A stretch of 10,739 bases of DNA. Source: Lachnospiraceae bacterium UBA4711. Its GTDB lineage: Bacteria; Bacillota; Clostridia; Lachnospirales; Lachnospiraceae. Location of the stretch: NCBI GenBank assembly GCA_002404515.1, contig DHJV01000096.1:40369-51107 (forward strand), read 5' to 3'. Below are positions 4,598 through 10,739 of this stretch, in pieces (position 1 is the first letter of the stretch; every line of letters starts with the position of its first letter). Under the pieces are notes generated by a model that worked only from the letters and a program-made list of their open reading frames with translations, did not search any database and was not told where the DNA came from. The position numbers and the translations under genes were made by a program.

Positions 4598-6994
4598 ATG
4601 GATAAGATTACAAATACACGCTGCGTTGTAACCGGACTTGGTATGATCAGCGCAATCGGAAATAACGTAGATGAGTGTTTTACAAATGCACTGGCTGGAA
4701 AAACCGGAATTGATAAGGTAACTTCTGTCGATACAACCGACTGTTATGCAAACCTCGGTGCAGAAGTACACTGTGATACACTCGATGAGATCGATGAAGC
4801 AAAGGATGTTGACCGTGTCAGCAAGCTCTGCCTGAAGGCTTCGAAGGAAGCACTCGATGATGCAGGTCTTGTGATCGACGAGAGTAATGCCGGACGTGTC
4901 GGCGTTGTCATGGGAAGCTGCGTCGGTGGTGTTGTCAGTGTTGAAAATTATGTAACAAAGGGTGAGCATGCAGAGGACATCAACAAGATGACGATTGCCT
5001 CTATCGCAAACCATGTAGCAAATATGGCAGGTGCAAAGGGCGTTGTCACAAACGTTGGTAATGCCTGTGCTGCAAGTACGATCAGTATTGCTTATGCATG
5101 CGAGTTGATCCGTGCCGGTGTGGCAGATGCATTTATCGTTGGTGGTGCAGATGCATTTGCATCCGTTCCATTTTCCGGATTTTTGGCATTGCATGCACTT
5201 TCTGAGCAGGCATGTTCGCCATTCAACCACAGCAACGGTATCACACTTGGCGAAGGTTCCGGTGCGATCATCGTGGAGAGCTATGAGCATGCAAAGAAGA
5301 GAAATGCGAAGATCTACTGTGATGTGCTTTCAGCCGGCATCAGCAGCGATGCTCATCATATCACAGCGCCACGTCCGGACGGACTTGGTCAGATGTACGC
5401 CATCCGTCAGGCAATCGAGAAGTCAGGCATCGAGCCAAAGGATGTCGCATATGTAAATGCACATGGAACAGGAACCGCTAAGAACGACGAGGCAGAATTC
5501 CTTTCCCTGCATACGATCTTTGACGAGGCAAATCCAGACTTAAGCGTCAGCTCCACAAAGGCAATGGTTGGTCACTGCTTAGGTGCTGCCGGTGCGATCG
5601 AGGCAGTCTTCGCAATCAAGGCTCTGACAGAAAACAAGATCCCACCAACAATCGGATATTCTGAGGAGGATATCAAGGCACTTGGTGAGAAAGCAGGCAC
5701 ATTCGATTTCATGCCGAATACAATGAAAGAAAAGGATCTGCACTATGTCATGTCAAATTCCTTTGCATTTGGCGGAAGCAATGCAAGTATCATCTTCTCA
5801 AAGGAGCCGGGCAATGTGAAGGAAACCGAGAATGACGAGAAAGTTTATATCACAGGTCTTGGCATTGTCAGCCCACTTGGAAATGGTGTTGTCAACTACA
5901 TTGATAAGGTCAATGCACAGGCAAAGCCGGAAGCAGCGTCTGTACATGCAAATGTAGGAAAAGAAGATTACGATAAATATGGATTGAAGATGGCATTCTA
6001 CAGAAAGCTCGACAAGTTCAGTCTGATGCAGGTAATCTCTGGCCTTGAGGCACTGCAGGAAGCCGGTATCGAGGTAACAGAGGAGAATGCAGAGGAGCTT
6101 GGTATGATCGTCGGAACCGGCGATGGCCCACTTACAACCGTATACGAGTTCCAGGAGCACATTTCCGAGAATGGAACAACTGCAGGTTCTGCCTTCAACT
6201 TCCCGAATACTGTTTACAACGCAGCAGGCGGATATCTTTCCATCAAGACAGGTATGCGTGGTTACAATGTAACCGTGACAAACGGTGCACAGTCTGGTAT
6301 GAGCAGCTTGTGCTATGCATATAACGAGATCAAGCAGAACCGCGGCAAGGCAATGCTTGCGACCGGTACCGATGAGAACAGCGAGGTTATGGAGAAGCTT
6401 TATGCGAAGCTTGGCAAGGTAGCCGGTGATGTAAAGCAGGCATATGCTGGCGGTGACGGATTCGTACTTGCCGATGGTAGTACGAGTATTGCACTTGAAA
6501 ATGAGACATACGCAGCAAGCCACAATGCAAAGAAGTACGCAGAGGTATGTGGTTACGCTATGACACACGAAGGCGTTGCTTACGGTGATGTGGCAGGTAC
6601 CGAGAAGGGATTGATGAACGCAATTGTAGATGCGGCCGCTATGGCAGGTATTACATTGGAGCAGATTGATGCTGTTTTTGGATTTGCAAATGGTGCCGAC
6701 GAAGTCGACACATTGGAGCGTCATGTCTACGAGGAGATCTTCGCAGGCAAGGTACCTGTACATCAGGTCAGAGATTATACAGGTGAAGGCAGAGCCGCAA
6801 GCTCTGCACTGTCTGTTGCACATGCCGCACTTACACTGTCCGGTGATCTTGCTGCAAGACAGAATGCTTATTATGTAACAACCGAAGAAGTAACGAAGGA
6901 AGTTGTTGATACATCCGCATACAAGTATGTACTCGCAACAAGCTGTGCGATCGGTGGCAGCTATGCCGCAGTCATCTTAAAGAAAGCAGCATAA
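4598..6994 (+). CDS. Tandem ketosynthase: active KS domain fused to chain-length-factor-like (KS-beta) domain
   Basis: 798 residues from the ATG at 4598, chosen because AAAAGGAGA precedes it; an ATG at 4574 is in frame but abuts the hairpin and lacks a ribosome site. Domain 1 (about 5-403) is a complete FabF/KAS-II-type ketosynthase with C157 in GNACAAS, H289 in NAHGTGTAKNDEAE, H326 in KAMVGHCLGAAG and the FGG turn at 391-393. It should condense malonyl-ACP with an acyl primer. Domain 2 (about 415-796) begins again with KVYITGLGIVSPLGNG and keeps the thiolase fold. Its active-site Cys is Q565 (NGAQSGMSS), and the two His positions are N698 (FANGAD) and E730 (TGEGRAASS). Gln for Cys is the hallmark of the chain-length factor of type II polyketide synthases. 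Ordinary FabF is about 410 residues, so this is a double-length fusion mimicking a KS-CLF heterodimer. No frameshift separates the halves. Confidence 0.92.
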   Translation: MDKITNTRCVVTGLGMISAIGNNVDECFTNALAGKTGIDKVTSVDTTDCYANLGAEVHCDTLDEIDEAKDVDRVSKLCLKASKEALDDAGLVIDESNAGRVGVVMGSCVGGVVSVENYVTKGEHAEDINKMTIASIANHVANMAGAKGVVTNVGNACAASTISIAYACELIRAGVADAFIVGGADAFASVPFSGFLALHALSEQACSPFNHSNGITLGEGSGAIIVESYEHAKKRNAKIYCDVLSAGISSDAHHITAPRPDGLGQMYAIRQAIEKSGIEPKDVAYVNAHGTGTAKNDEAEFLSLHTIFDEANPDLSVSSTKAMVGHCLGAAGAIEAVFAIKALTENKIPPTIGYSEEDIKALGEKAGTFDFMPNTMKEKDLHYVMSNSFAFGGSNASIIFSKEPGNVKETENDEKVYITGLGIVSPLGNGVVNYIDKVNAQAKPEAASVHANVGKEDYDKYGLKMAFYRKLDKFSLMQVISGLEALQEAGIEVTEENAEELGMIVGTGDGPLTTVYEFQEHISENGTTAGSAFNFPNTVYNAAGGYLSIKTGMRGYNVTVTNGAQSGMSSLCYAYNEIKQNRGKAMLATGTDENSEVMEKLYAKLGKVAGDVKQAYAGGDGFVLADGSTSIALENETYAASHNAKKYAEVCGYAMTHEGVAYGDVAGTEKGLMNAIVDAAAMAGITLEQIDAVFGFANGADEVDTLERHVYEEIFAGKVPVHQVRDYTGEGRAASSALSVAHAALTLSGDLAARQNAYYVTTEEVTKEVVDTSAYKYVLATSCAIGGSYAAVILKKAA

Positions 6995-7135
6995 TATTCA
7001 TTAAAAAGAAGATGTTAATTCGGTAATTGAGACAAAGAGAGAATGAATTGTATCATATATTTCAATATTGATTCATGAATATATACGATATGTATGAAGT
7101 TTAGAAGTTCTTGATGTTCTGTTATGTATCAGCAA

Positions 7136-7158
7136 TGTTTGAACACGATGTTCAAACA
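7136..7158. other. Perfect 10-bp hairpin inside the palindrome
   Basis: TGTTTGAACA (7136-7145) pairs perfectly with TGTTCAAACA (7149-7158) around the 3-base loop CGA. It lies at the junction between the AT-rich left arm and the GC-rich core. It has no counterpart at the same place in the right arm, so it is a separate structure rather than part of the outer pairing. Confidence 0.7.
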
Positions 7159-7189
7159 AGCCGCCACTGAGCCATGGATGGCGAGCGGA

Positions 7190-7229
7190 GGGCGCATATG
7201 AATCGTAGATTCATATTTAGGATGCGCCC
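7190..7229. other. Two-tier hairpin at the centre of the GC-rich core
   Basis: GGGCGCAT (7190-7197) pairs with ATGCGCCC (7222-7229). Inside it ATGAATC (7198-7204) pairs with GATTCAT (7208-7214) over the loop GTA, leaving ATTTAGG (7215-7221) as a one-sided bulge. An outer pair CGCCAC (7162-7167) with GTGGCG (7276-7281) closes the whole core. The nesting would give a branched structure as RNA or as extruded single-stranded DNA. Confidence 0.65.
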
Positions 7230-7420
7230 GACAACCTGCCGCCGAGCGAAGCGAGGGGGCATTACCCATGCGGCGGTGGCGTATATTATAGATACATATA
7301 TCAGAACATTTAGAACTTCTTAGATTCAATACATTGTATATGGAATGAATAAACTGGAAATATATATTCATTCTGTGTCGGGTTCGCAATTGTGAAATAT
7401 ACAAGTTAAAGGAGAAAAAC

Positions 7421-8161
7421 ATGACAAATGGTAAAGTAGCACTTGTCACAGGTGCGTCCCGCGGAATCGGGCGTGCTTGTGCGATCAAGCTTGGAGAGGC
7501 TGGCTACAAGGTAGCCGTCAACTATAATTCAAACGAAGCAGCCGCAAATGAAGTCGTAGAGAAGATCAAGGAGGCCGGAAGCGAGGCAGTTGCCATCAGG
7601 GCAAACGTATCTGATCTTGCGCAGGTAAAGACAATGATGCGGGAAGTTATCAACGCATTTGGACAGCTGGACGTCCTTGTCAACAACGCCGGAATTGTAA
7701 AGGATGAATTTGTCCTGATGATGAACCCGGATACAATCGATCAGTGCCTTGATCTGAACATTAAGGGATACATGTACTGTACACAGCAGGCAGTCCTGAA
7801 AATGTTCTCGAAGAAGCAGGGCGTCATTGTGAATGTTTCATCCGTAAGTTCCAAGCTTGCGGTACCGGGACAGAGCGTATACAGCGCAACCAAGGGCGCT
7901 GTAAACTCTATGACCGCGACAATGGCAAAGGAGCTTGCTCCATATGGCATCCGTGTCAATGCAGTTGCACCGGGCTTTATCGCAACCGATATGGTAGAAG
8001 CACTGCCAGAGGATAAGAAGGAAGAATATCTGAAGGATATTCCGATGAAGCGTTTTGGTACAGCTGAGGAGATCGGCGATGTAGTTACGATGCTGGCTGG
8101 ACCTGCATGCTCATACATGACAGGACAGGTAATCGTATTGGATGGAGGACTGAGCCTGTAA
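7421..8161 (+). CDS. fabG: 3-oxoacyl-ACP reductase (FabG-type short-chain dehydrogenase)
   Basis: 246 residues, the usual FabG length, with AAAGGAG (7408-7414) before the ATG. It has the classical SDR pattern: TGASRGIG cofactor loop (10-17), NNAG (88-91), catalytic S141, and Y154 with K158 in YSATK. The C-terminal PGFIATDM and MTGQVIVLDGG segments are typical of FabG. It reduces 3-oxoacyl-ACP to 3-hydroxyacyl-ACP with NADPH. The stop codon shares one base with the start of the dehydratase gene, so the two are co-translated. Here it probably serves the KS-CLF upstream as ketoreductase. Generic fatty-acid FabG function is the alternative, since sequence alone does not separate the two. Confidence 0.92.
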   Translation: MTNGKVALVTGASRGIGRACAIKLGEAGYKVAVNYNSNEAAANEVVEKIKEAGSEAVAIRANVSDLAQVKTMMREVINAFGQLDVLVNNAGIVKDEFVLMMNPDTIDQCLDLNIKGYMYCTQQAVLKMFSKKQGVIVNVSSVSSKLAVPGQSVYSATKGAVNSMTATMAKELAPYGIRVNAVAPGFIATDMVEALPEDKKEEYLKDIPMKRFGTAEEIGDVVTMLAGPACSYMTGQVIVLDGGLSL

Positions 8162-8607
8162 TGATGAATATTAACGAAGTACAGAAAAGAATCAAGCAAC
8201 GTCCACCGTTCCAGATGATCGAAAAGGTTCTGGAAGTGGAAGATGGCGAGTATGCAAAGGGAATCAAATGTGTTTCTGTAAATGAACCATATTTTGCGGG
8301 ACATTTTCCGGATGCGCCGATCATGCCGGGTGTGCTGGTGATCGAGGCATGCGCACAGCTTTGTTCCATTACGATGGAGAGCCAGGGTACCGAGGACGAT
8401 AAGATCTATGTGCTGTTAAAGTGCGAGGAATTCAAGTTTTTAAGACCGGTCATTCCGGGCGATTGTCTGGAAATCGAAGTCCGCAAGGAAAGCGGCGGCG
8501 CCGGACTGGTGAAATTTAATGCCAAGGTAACGGTGGATGGAAAGGTAAAAGCAAAGGGAATCCTTGCGTTTACATCCATGAACAAAGAGGACATTTACAA
8601 TCAATAA
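8161..8607 (+). CDS. fabZ: 3-hydroxyacyl-ACP dehydratase (FabZ-type hotdog fold)
   Basis: 148 residues from the ATG at 8161, which overlaps the upstream TAA by one base (TAATG); a second ATG follows at 8164, so either could be used. The hallmark FAGHFPDAPIMPGVLVIEACAQ (split at 46-67) contains catalytic H48 and E62, and FKFLRPVIPGD (91-101) is the second conserved strand. It removes water from 3-hydroxyacyl-ACP to give trans-2-enoyl-ACP. The N-terminal RPPFQMIEKV (14-23) lacks the DR of the common PFLLIDRV, a small divergence from housekeeping FabZ. Paired with the ketoreductase it completes the beta-processing steps up to the enoyl stage; no recognisable FabI/FabK/FabL follows. Confidence 0.92.
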   Translation: MMNINEVQKRIKQRPPFQMIEKVLEVEDGEYAKGIKCVSVNEPYFAGHFPDAPIMPGVLVIEACAQLCSITMESQGTEDDKIYVLLKCEEFKFLRPVIPGDCLEIEVRKESGGAGLVKFNAKVTVDGKVKAKGILAFTSMNKEDIYNQ

Positions 8608-8622
8608 AACACATATATTTTC

Positions 8623-8671
8623 GGAACTCTTTTTAATATGTAAAAAAAGTAAAAAAAGTTATTCCTTTTTT
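8623..8671 (+). terminator. Possible AT-rich terminator after the dehydratase gene
   Basis: GGAACTCTTTTT (8623-8634) can pair with the A-run, AAGT and TTCC at about 8652-8665, with a small TTA bulge and one mismatch, and six T residues follow (8666-8671). The stem is weak and mostly A-T. Its position between the acyl-chain genes and a separately promoted transporter makes it plausible. Confidence 0.4.
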
Positions 8672-8687
8672 CGATGTTTAATGCTAT

Positions 8688-8693
8688 TATAAT
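8688..8693 (+). promoter_or_regulatory. Consensus -10 box of a probable promoter for the transporter gene
   Basis: A perfect TATAAT lies 75 bases before the transporter start. No good TTGACA is found 16-18 bases upstream; the expected place is T-rich. The promoter may therefore be weak or activator-dependent. The gene has its own strong ribosome site, AAGGAGG (8754-8760). Confidence 0.5.
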
Positions 8694-8768
8694 GCAGGTT
8701 GAAAAATCAATGTGCAGTTTGTCACAGGTACATATGTGGCATAACATAGATTAAAGGAGGACGATGAT

Positions 8769-10142
8769 ATGACAGTAGCACAAATTTTGGCTGTATCTAT
8801 CTTTGTGGTCATGTTTGTGTTGATGGTGCTGGATAAGATCGAAAAACAGTACATCACACTCGTGGCTGGTGCGCTGACACTGATTCTTGTATTTGGTGTG
8901 GCAATGCATAGCATGGATGCGGTCATTGAGACCTTGAATGTAAAGAATATTTTCACGAAGGGATTCTGGATTACATCCGGTGAGGGTTCCGAGGAGTCAT
9001 CCGGTATTAACTGGGCGACGATTATATTCCTTGCAGGTATGATGGTAATGGTAGAAGGTATGGCAAAGGCTGGATTCTTCCGGTGGTTATGCTTACGCCT
9101 GGCAAAGCTGGTACATTATAAGCCGATACCATTGTTCGTGACATTTATGATCATGGCAGCCGTTCTGTCCATGTTTATTGACAGTATCACGGTTATTTTG
9201 TTCCTTGCAGCCGTTACGATCGAGCTTGCAAAACTGTTACATTTAGATCCGGTACCAATGATTCTGTCGGAGGTATTCTGTGCGAATTTAGGTGGTTCCG
9301 CAACGATGTGTGGCGATCCACCAAATATCATCATCGGAACAGGACTGGGCCTTTCGTTCTCAGACTTTTTGACAAATACTGGTCTGATCGCCGGCATTTG
9401 CCTTATTGTAGTCATTATTTACTTCTACCTTGTATACCATAAGGAGCTGTTGTCCGAGGAGGCACAGGAGCTGGATACATCCAACATCCCGGATCCTTCT
9501 ACAGCCATTACAGACAAGAAGAAGTTTATCATCAGCAGCGTGATCTTTGCATGTGCCGTTGTACTTCTGGTATCGCATGCATCCACAGGACTGACCGTTG
9601 CATTTATCGGTACAGTTATCGCGATCATTACCCTGATCACAGCAGGTAAGGACGCATTGGAGCTGATCAAGAAAGTAGATTATAAGACATTGTTGTTCTT
9701 CATCGGACTGTTTATCGTCGTTGGTGGACTGGAGCAGACAGGAATCCTGAAATCTATTGCATCCTTCATCGGTAAGGTCAGCGGCGGAAATGTATACGTG
9801 ATGGTAGCAATCATCATCTGGATCTCTGCAATCGCAAGTGCATTTGTAGATAACATTCCATTCGCAGCAACGATGCTTCCAATCATCAAGAGCCTGGCAG
9901 GTGCAAACCAGCCATTGCTTGATTGCCTGGCATGGACATTGTCGATCGGAACGGATATCGGTGGTAGTGCAACGCCAATCGGAGCTTCTGCAAATGTCGT
10001 TGGTACATCTGTAGCAGCAAAGAATGGTTATCCAATTGGATGGGGCAGATATTGTAAGACAGCTGCTCCGGCGATGATCATCGTTGTAACGATTTCTATG
10101 CTTATGATCTTCCTGCGTTACTGTGGTGGCGTAACGATGTAA
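8769..10142 (+). CDS. ArsB/NhaD-type (CitMHS, P-permease-like) ion transporter
   Basis: 457 residues, very hydrophobic, with roughly ten membrane segments, starting 8 bases after AAGGAGG. It belongs to the ion transporter superfamily that includes ArsB, NhaD and SLC13 proteins. Two related substrate-site hairpin motifs face each other: NLGGSATMCGDPPNIIIG (173-190) and DIGGSATPIGASANVVG (396-412). Each half also has a matching acidic motif, FIDSITV (136-142) and FVDNIPF (359-365). This gives the inverted internal duplication expected of the family, with a charged cytosolic linker at about 225-252. Members carry Na+/H+, arsenite or dicarboxylates. The GDPPNIIIG form points to the NhaD/P-permease branch, but the substrate is not readable. 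It has its own promoter and may be unrelated to the acyl-chain genes. Confidence 0.82.
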   Translation: MTVAQILAVSIFVVMFVLMVLDKIEKQYITLVAGALTLILVFGVAMHSMDAVIETLNVKNIFTKGFWITSGEGSEESSGINWATIIFLAGMMVMVEGMAKAGFFRWLCLRLAKLVHYKPIPLFVTFMIMAAVLSMFIDSITVILFLAAVTIELAKLLHLDPVPMILSEVFCANLGGSATMCGDPPNIIIGTGLGLSFSDFLTNTGLIAGICLIVVIIYFYLVYHKELLSEEAQELDTSNIPDPSTAITDKKKFIISSVIFACAVVLLVSHASTGLTVAFIGTVIAIITLITAGKDALELIKKVDYKTLLFFIGLFIVVGGLEQTGILKSIASFIGKVSGGNVYVMVAIIIWISAIASAFVDNIPFAATMLPIIKSLAGANQPLLDCLAWTLSIGTDIGGSATPIGASANVVGTSVAAKNGYPIGWGRYCKTAAPAMIIVVTISMLMIFLRYCGGVTM

Positions 10143-10189
10143 AGCGCAGACGACAGTACTTGAATAACAGAATAAGTAACAAAACAAAA

Positions 10190-10221
10190 TACTCCGTGCA
10201 TCGCATCTGGTGCGCGGAGTA
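10190..10221. terminator. Stem-loop between transporter and ROK kinase genes
   Basis: An 11-bp stem (10190-10200 with 10211-10221, one G-U pair) closes a 10-base loop. On the + strand it is followed by AAATTATATAAG, a poor U-tract, so termination of the transporter message would be inefficient. On the minus strand it is followed by a T-rich stretch (TTTTGTTTTG). It may work in either direction or be a leader structure for the kinase gene. Confidence 0.5.
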
Positions 10222-10252
10222 AATTATATAAGAAAACATCAGGAGGTGTAAA

Positions 10253-10739
10253 ATGTACTTAGTATTTGATGTTGGTGGTACATTTATCAAGTACGCACTC
10301 ATGGATCAGAAGGGGAAGATCTACGAGAAATACAAGGTTCCAACGCCGTTTCAGGACGGAAAACTTGACGAAAACGGTGATGAGATCACACCATATACAG
10401 TGAAAACGGAGGATGGAATCGCTGCATTTTTGGAGCAGATTGATATTATATACGGAAAGTACAGCAAGAATTACCAAATTACAGGTATTGCGATGAGTCT
10501 GCCGGGACAGGTAAATGTGAATCAGGGAATCGTCTATGGCGGCGGAAGTCTGCCATATCTTGACCGGGTGCCACTTGGTAATCTGATCAGCCTACGGTGT
10601 GATAACGTACCGGTTGCACTTGAAAACGATGCAAAATGTGCAGCTCTTGCGGAGGTCTGGATCGGAAATGCAAAGGACTGCAAGGATGCCTGCGTGCTGG
10701 TATTTGGTACAGGGATTGGCGGAGGTATCATTATTGACC
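10253..10739 (+). CDS. ROK-family sugar kinase / glucokinase-like protein, 5' part only
   Basis: 162 residues are visible and the frame runs open off the right edge. The start ATG follows AGGAGGT (10241-10247). The N-terminal DVGGTFIKY (6-14) is the ATP-phosphate loop of the ASKHA fold. ENDAKCAALAEVWIG (124-138) is the ROK signature region with catalytic D126, and GTGIGGGIIID (152-162) is the adenosine-side loop. The family phosphorylates glucose, N-acetylmannosamine, fructose or similar sugars. There is no N-terminal helix-turn-helix, so it is a kinase and not a ROK repressor. The zinc-binding CxCGxxGC region that would help define the branch lies beyond the window. An insertion-like charged loop (34-48) precedes ITPYTVKTEDGI. 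The substrate is unknown. Confidence 0.85.
   Translation, partial: MYLVFDVGGTFIKYALMDQKGKIYEKYKVPTPFQDGKLDENGDEITPYTVKTEDGIAAFLEQIDIIYGKYSKNYQITGIAMSLPGQVNVNQGIVYGGGSLPYLDRVPLGNLISLRCDNVPVALENDAKCAALAEVWIGNAKDCKDACVLVFGTGIGGGIIID

Larger units (their letters stand above)
7040..7374. repeat. Long imperfect palindrome (MITE-like element or giant RNA hairpin)
   Basis: The outer ends are a perfect 9-base inverted pair, AGAATGAAT (7040-7048) and ATTCATTCT (7366-7374). Moving inward, matched pairs continue in order: ATATATTT (7055-7062) with AAATATAT (7358-7365), AGAAGTTCT (7103-7111) with AGAACTTCT (7312-7320), ATGTTCTG (7114-7121) with CAGAACAT (7302-7309), and TATGTATC (7123-7130) with GATACATA (7291-7298). 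A further AATTG/CAATT pair (7025-7029, 7387-7391) may extend it. The AT-rich arms enclose a GC-rich core (7160-7281) unlike the surrounding DNA. No transposase is present. Collinear decaying arms fit either a non-autonomous transposable element or a structured RNA. No convincing target-site duplication was seen. Confidence 0.7.
6995..7420. other. 426-base intergenic gap between the KS-CLF and ketoreductase genes
   Basis: No credible gene lies here. About 335 bases (7040-7374) are taken up by a long imperfect palindrome with a GC-rich core, described separately. Upstream (6995-7039) there is no terminator after the KS gene. Downstream (7375-7420) there is only the ribosome site AAAGGAG (7408-7414) of the ketoreductase gene and no convincing promoter. 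Transcription may therefore run through the element. Confidence 0.7.

Noticed and set aside
4529..6823. Long Cys-rich open frames on the minus strand opposite the ketosynthase (4529-5290 and 5798-6823)
   Set aside because: They mirror the codon use of the real gene (GCA/ACA codons read as Cys), have no domain, no ribosome site and improbable composition.
7129..7488. Minus-strand open frame across the palindrome core and the start of fabG
   Set aside because: It runs through the palindrome's hairpins and into a firm gene on the other strand; it looks like an accidental frame through a repeat.
8107..8160. Longer FabZ start inside the fabG coding region
   Set aside because: The extra 18 residues do not resemble FabZ and overlap fabG; the TAATG junction is a typical coupled start.
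1..10739. CRISPR arrays, tRNA or rRNA genes, transposases, phage genes
   Set aside because: No spaced direct repeats, no cloverleaf or rRNA-like sequence and no recombinase or transposase protein were seen; the only mobile-like signal is the palindrome at 7040-7374.

Overview
The window looks like the chromosome of a low-to-mid GC anaerobic Firmicute, most likely a Lachnospiraceae gut bacterium of the Roseburia/Agathobacter/Butyrivibrio type. The grounds are strong AGGAGG-type ribosome sites, intrinsic terminators, an agr-type GHKL sensor-kinase tail, a BspA-like leucine-rich protein and a ROK kinase. No taxonomic marker is present, so this is an impression. All genes lie on the + strand.

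Layout. (1) 2-2622: the end of a GHKL histidine kinase, a cytosolic LRR_5 protein, a TetR-family regulator and a glycerol-1-phosphate dehydrogenase-like enzyme. They are tightly spaced and closed by a strong terminator (2649-2685). (2) 2684-6994: a new promoter drives a cysteine-motif flavodoxin-fold oxidoreductase, a PlsC acyltransferase, an acyl carrier protein bracketed by two stem-loops, and a 798-residue ketosynthase. (3) 6995-7420: a 426-base gap filled by a long imperfect palindrome with a GC-rich, hairpin-rich core. (4) 7421-8607: a FabG-type ketoreductase and a FabZ-type dehydratase whose stop and start codons overlap. (5) 8608-10142: probable terminator and promoter, then an ArsB/NhaD-type ion transporter. 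(6) 10190-10739: a hairpin and the first part of a ROK sugar kinase.

The most interesting feature is the ketosynthase. It is two full KS folds in one chain. The N-terminal half keeps the Cys-His-His triad (C157, H289, H326). In the C-terminal half all three are replaced (Q565, N698, E730). Cys-to-Gln is the hallmark of the chain-length factor (KS-beta) of type II polyketide synthases, so the protein reads as a covalent KS-CLF heterodimer. With the dedicated ACP, ketoreductase and dehydratase, and with no FabH, FabD, acetyl-CoA carboxylase or recognisable enoyl reductase in the window, the locus resembles a compact type II system for an iteratively extended, possibly unreduced (polyene) acyl chain rather than housekeeping FAS. 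PlsC suggests the chain ends on a glycerolipid; the nearby glycerol-1-phosphate dehydrogenase could supply an unusual backbone. The KS-CLF reading rests on residues in the sequence; the product and the lipid link are inference.
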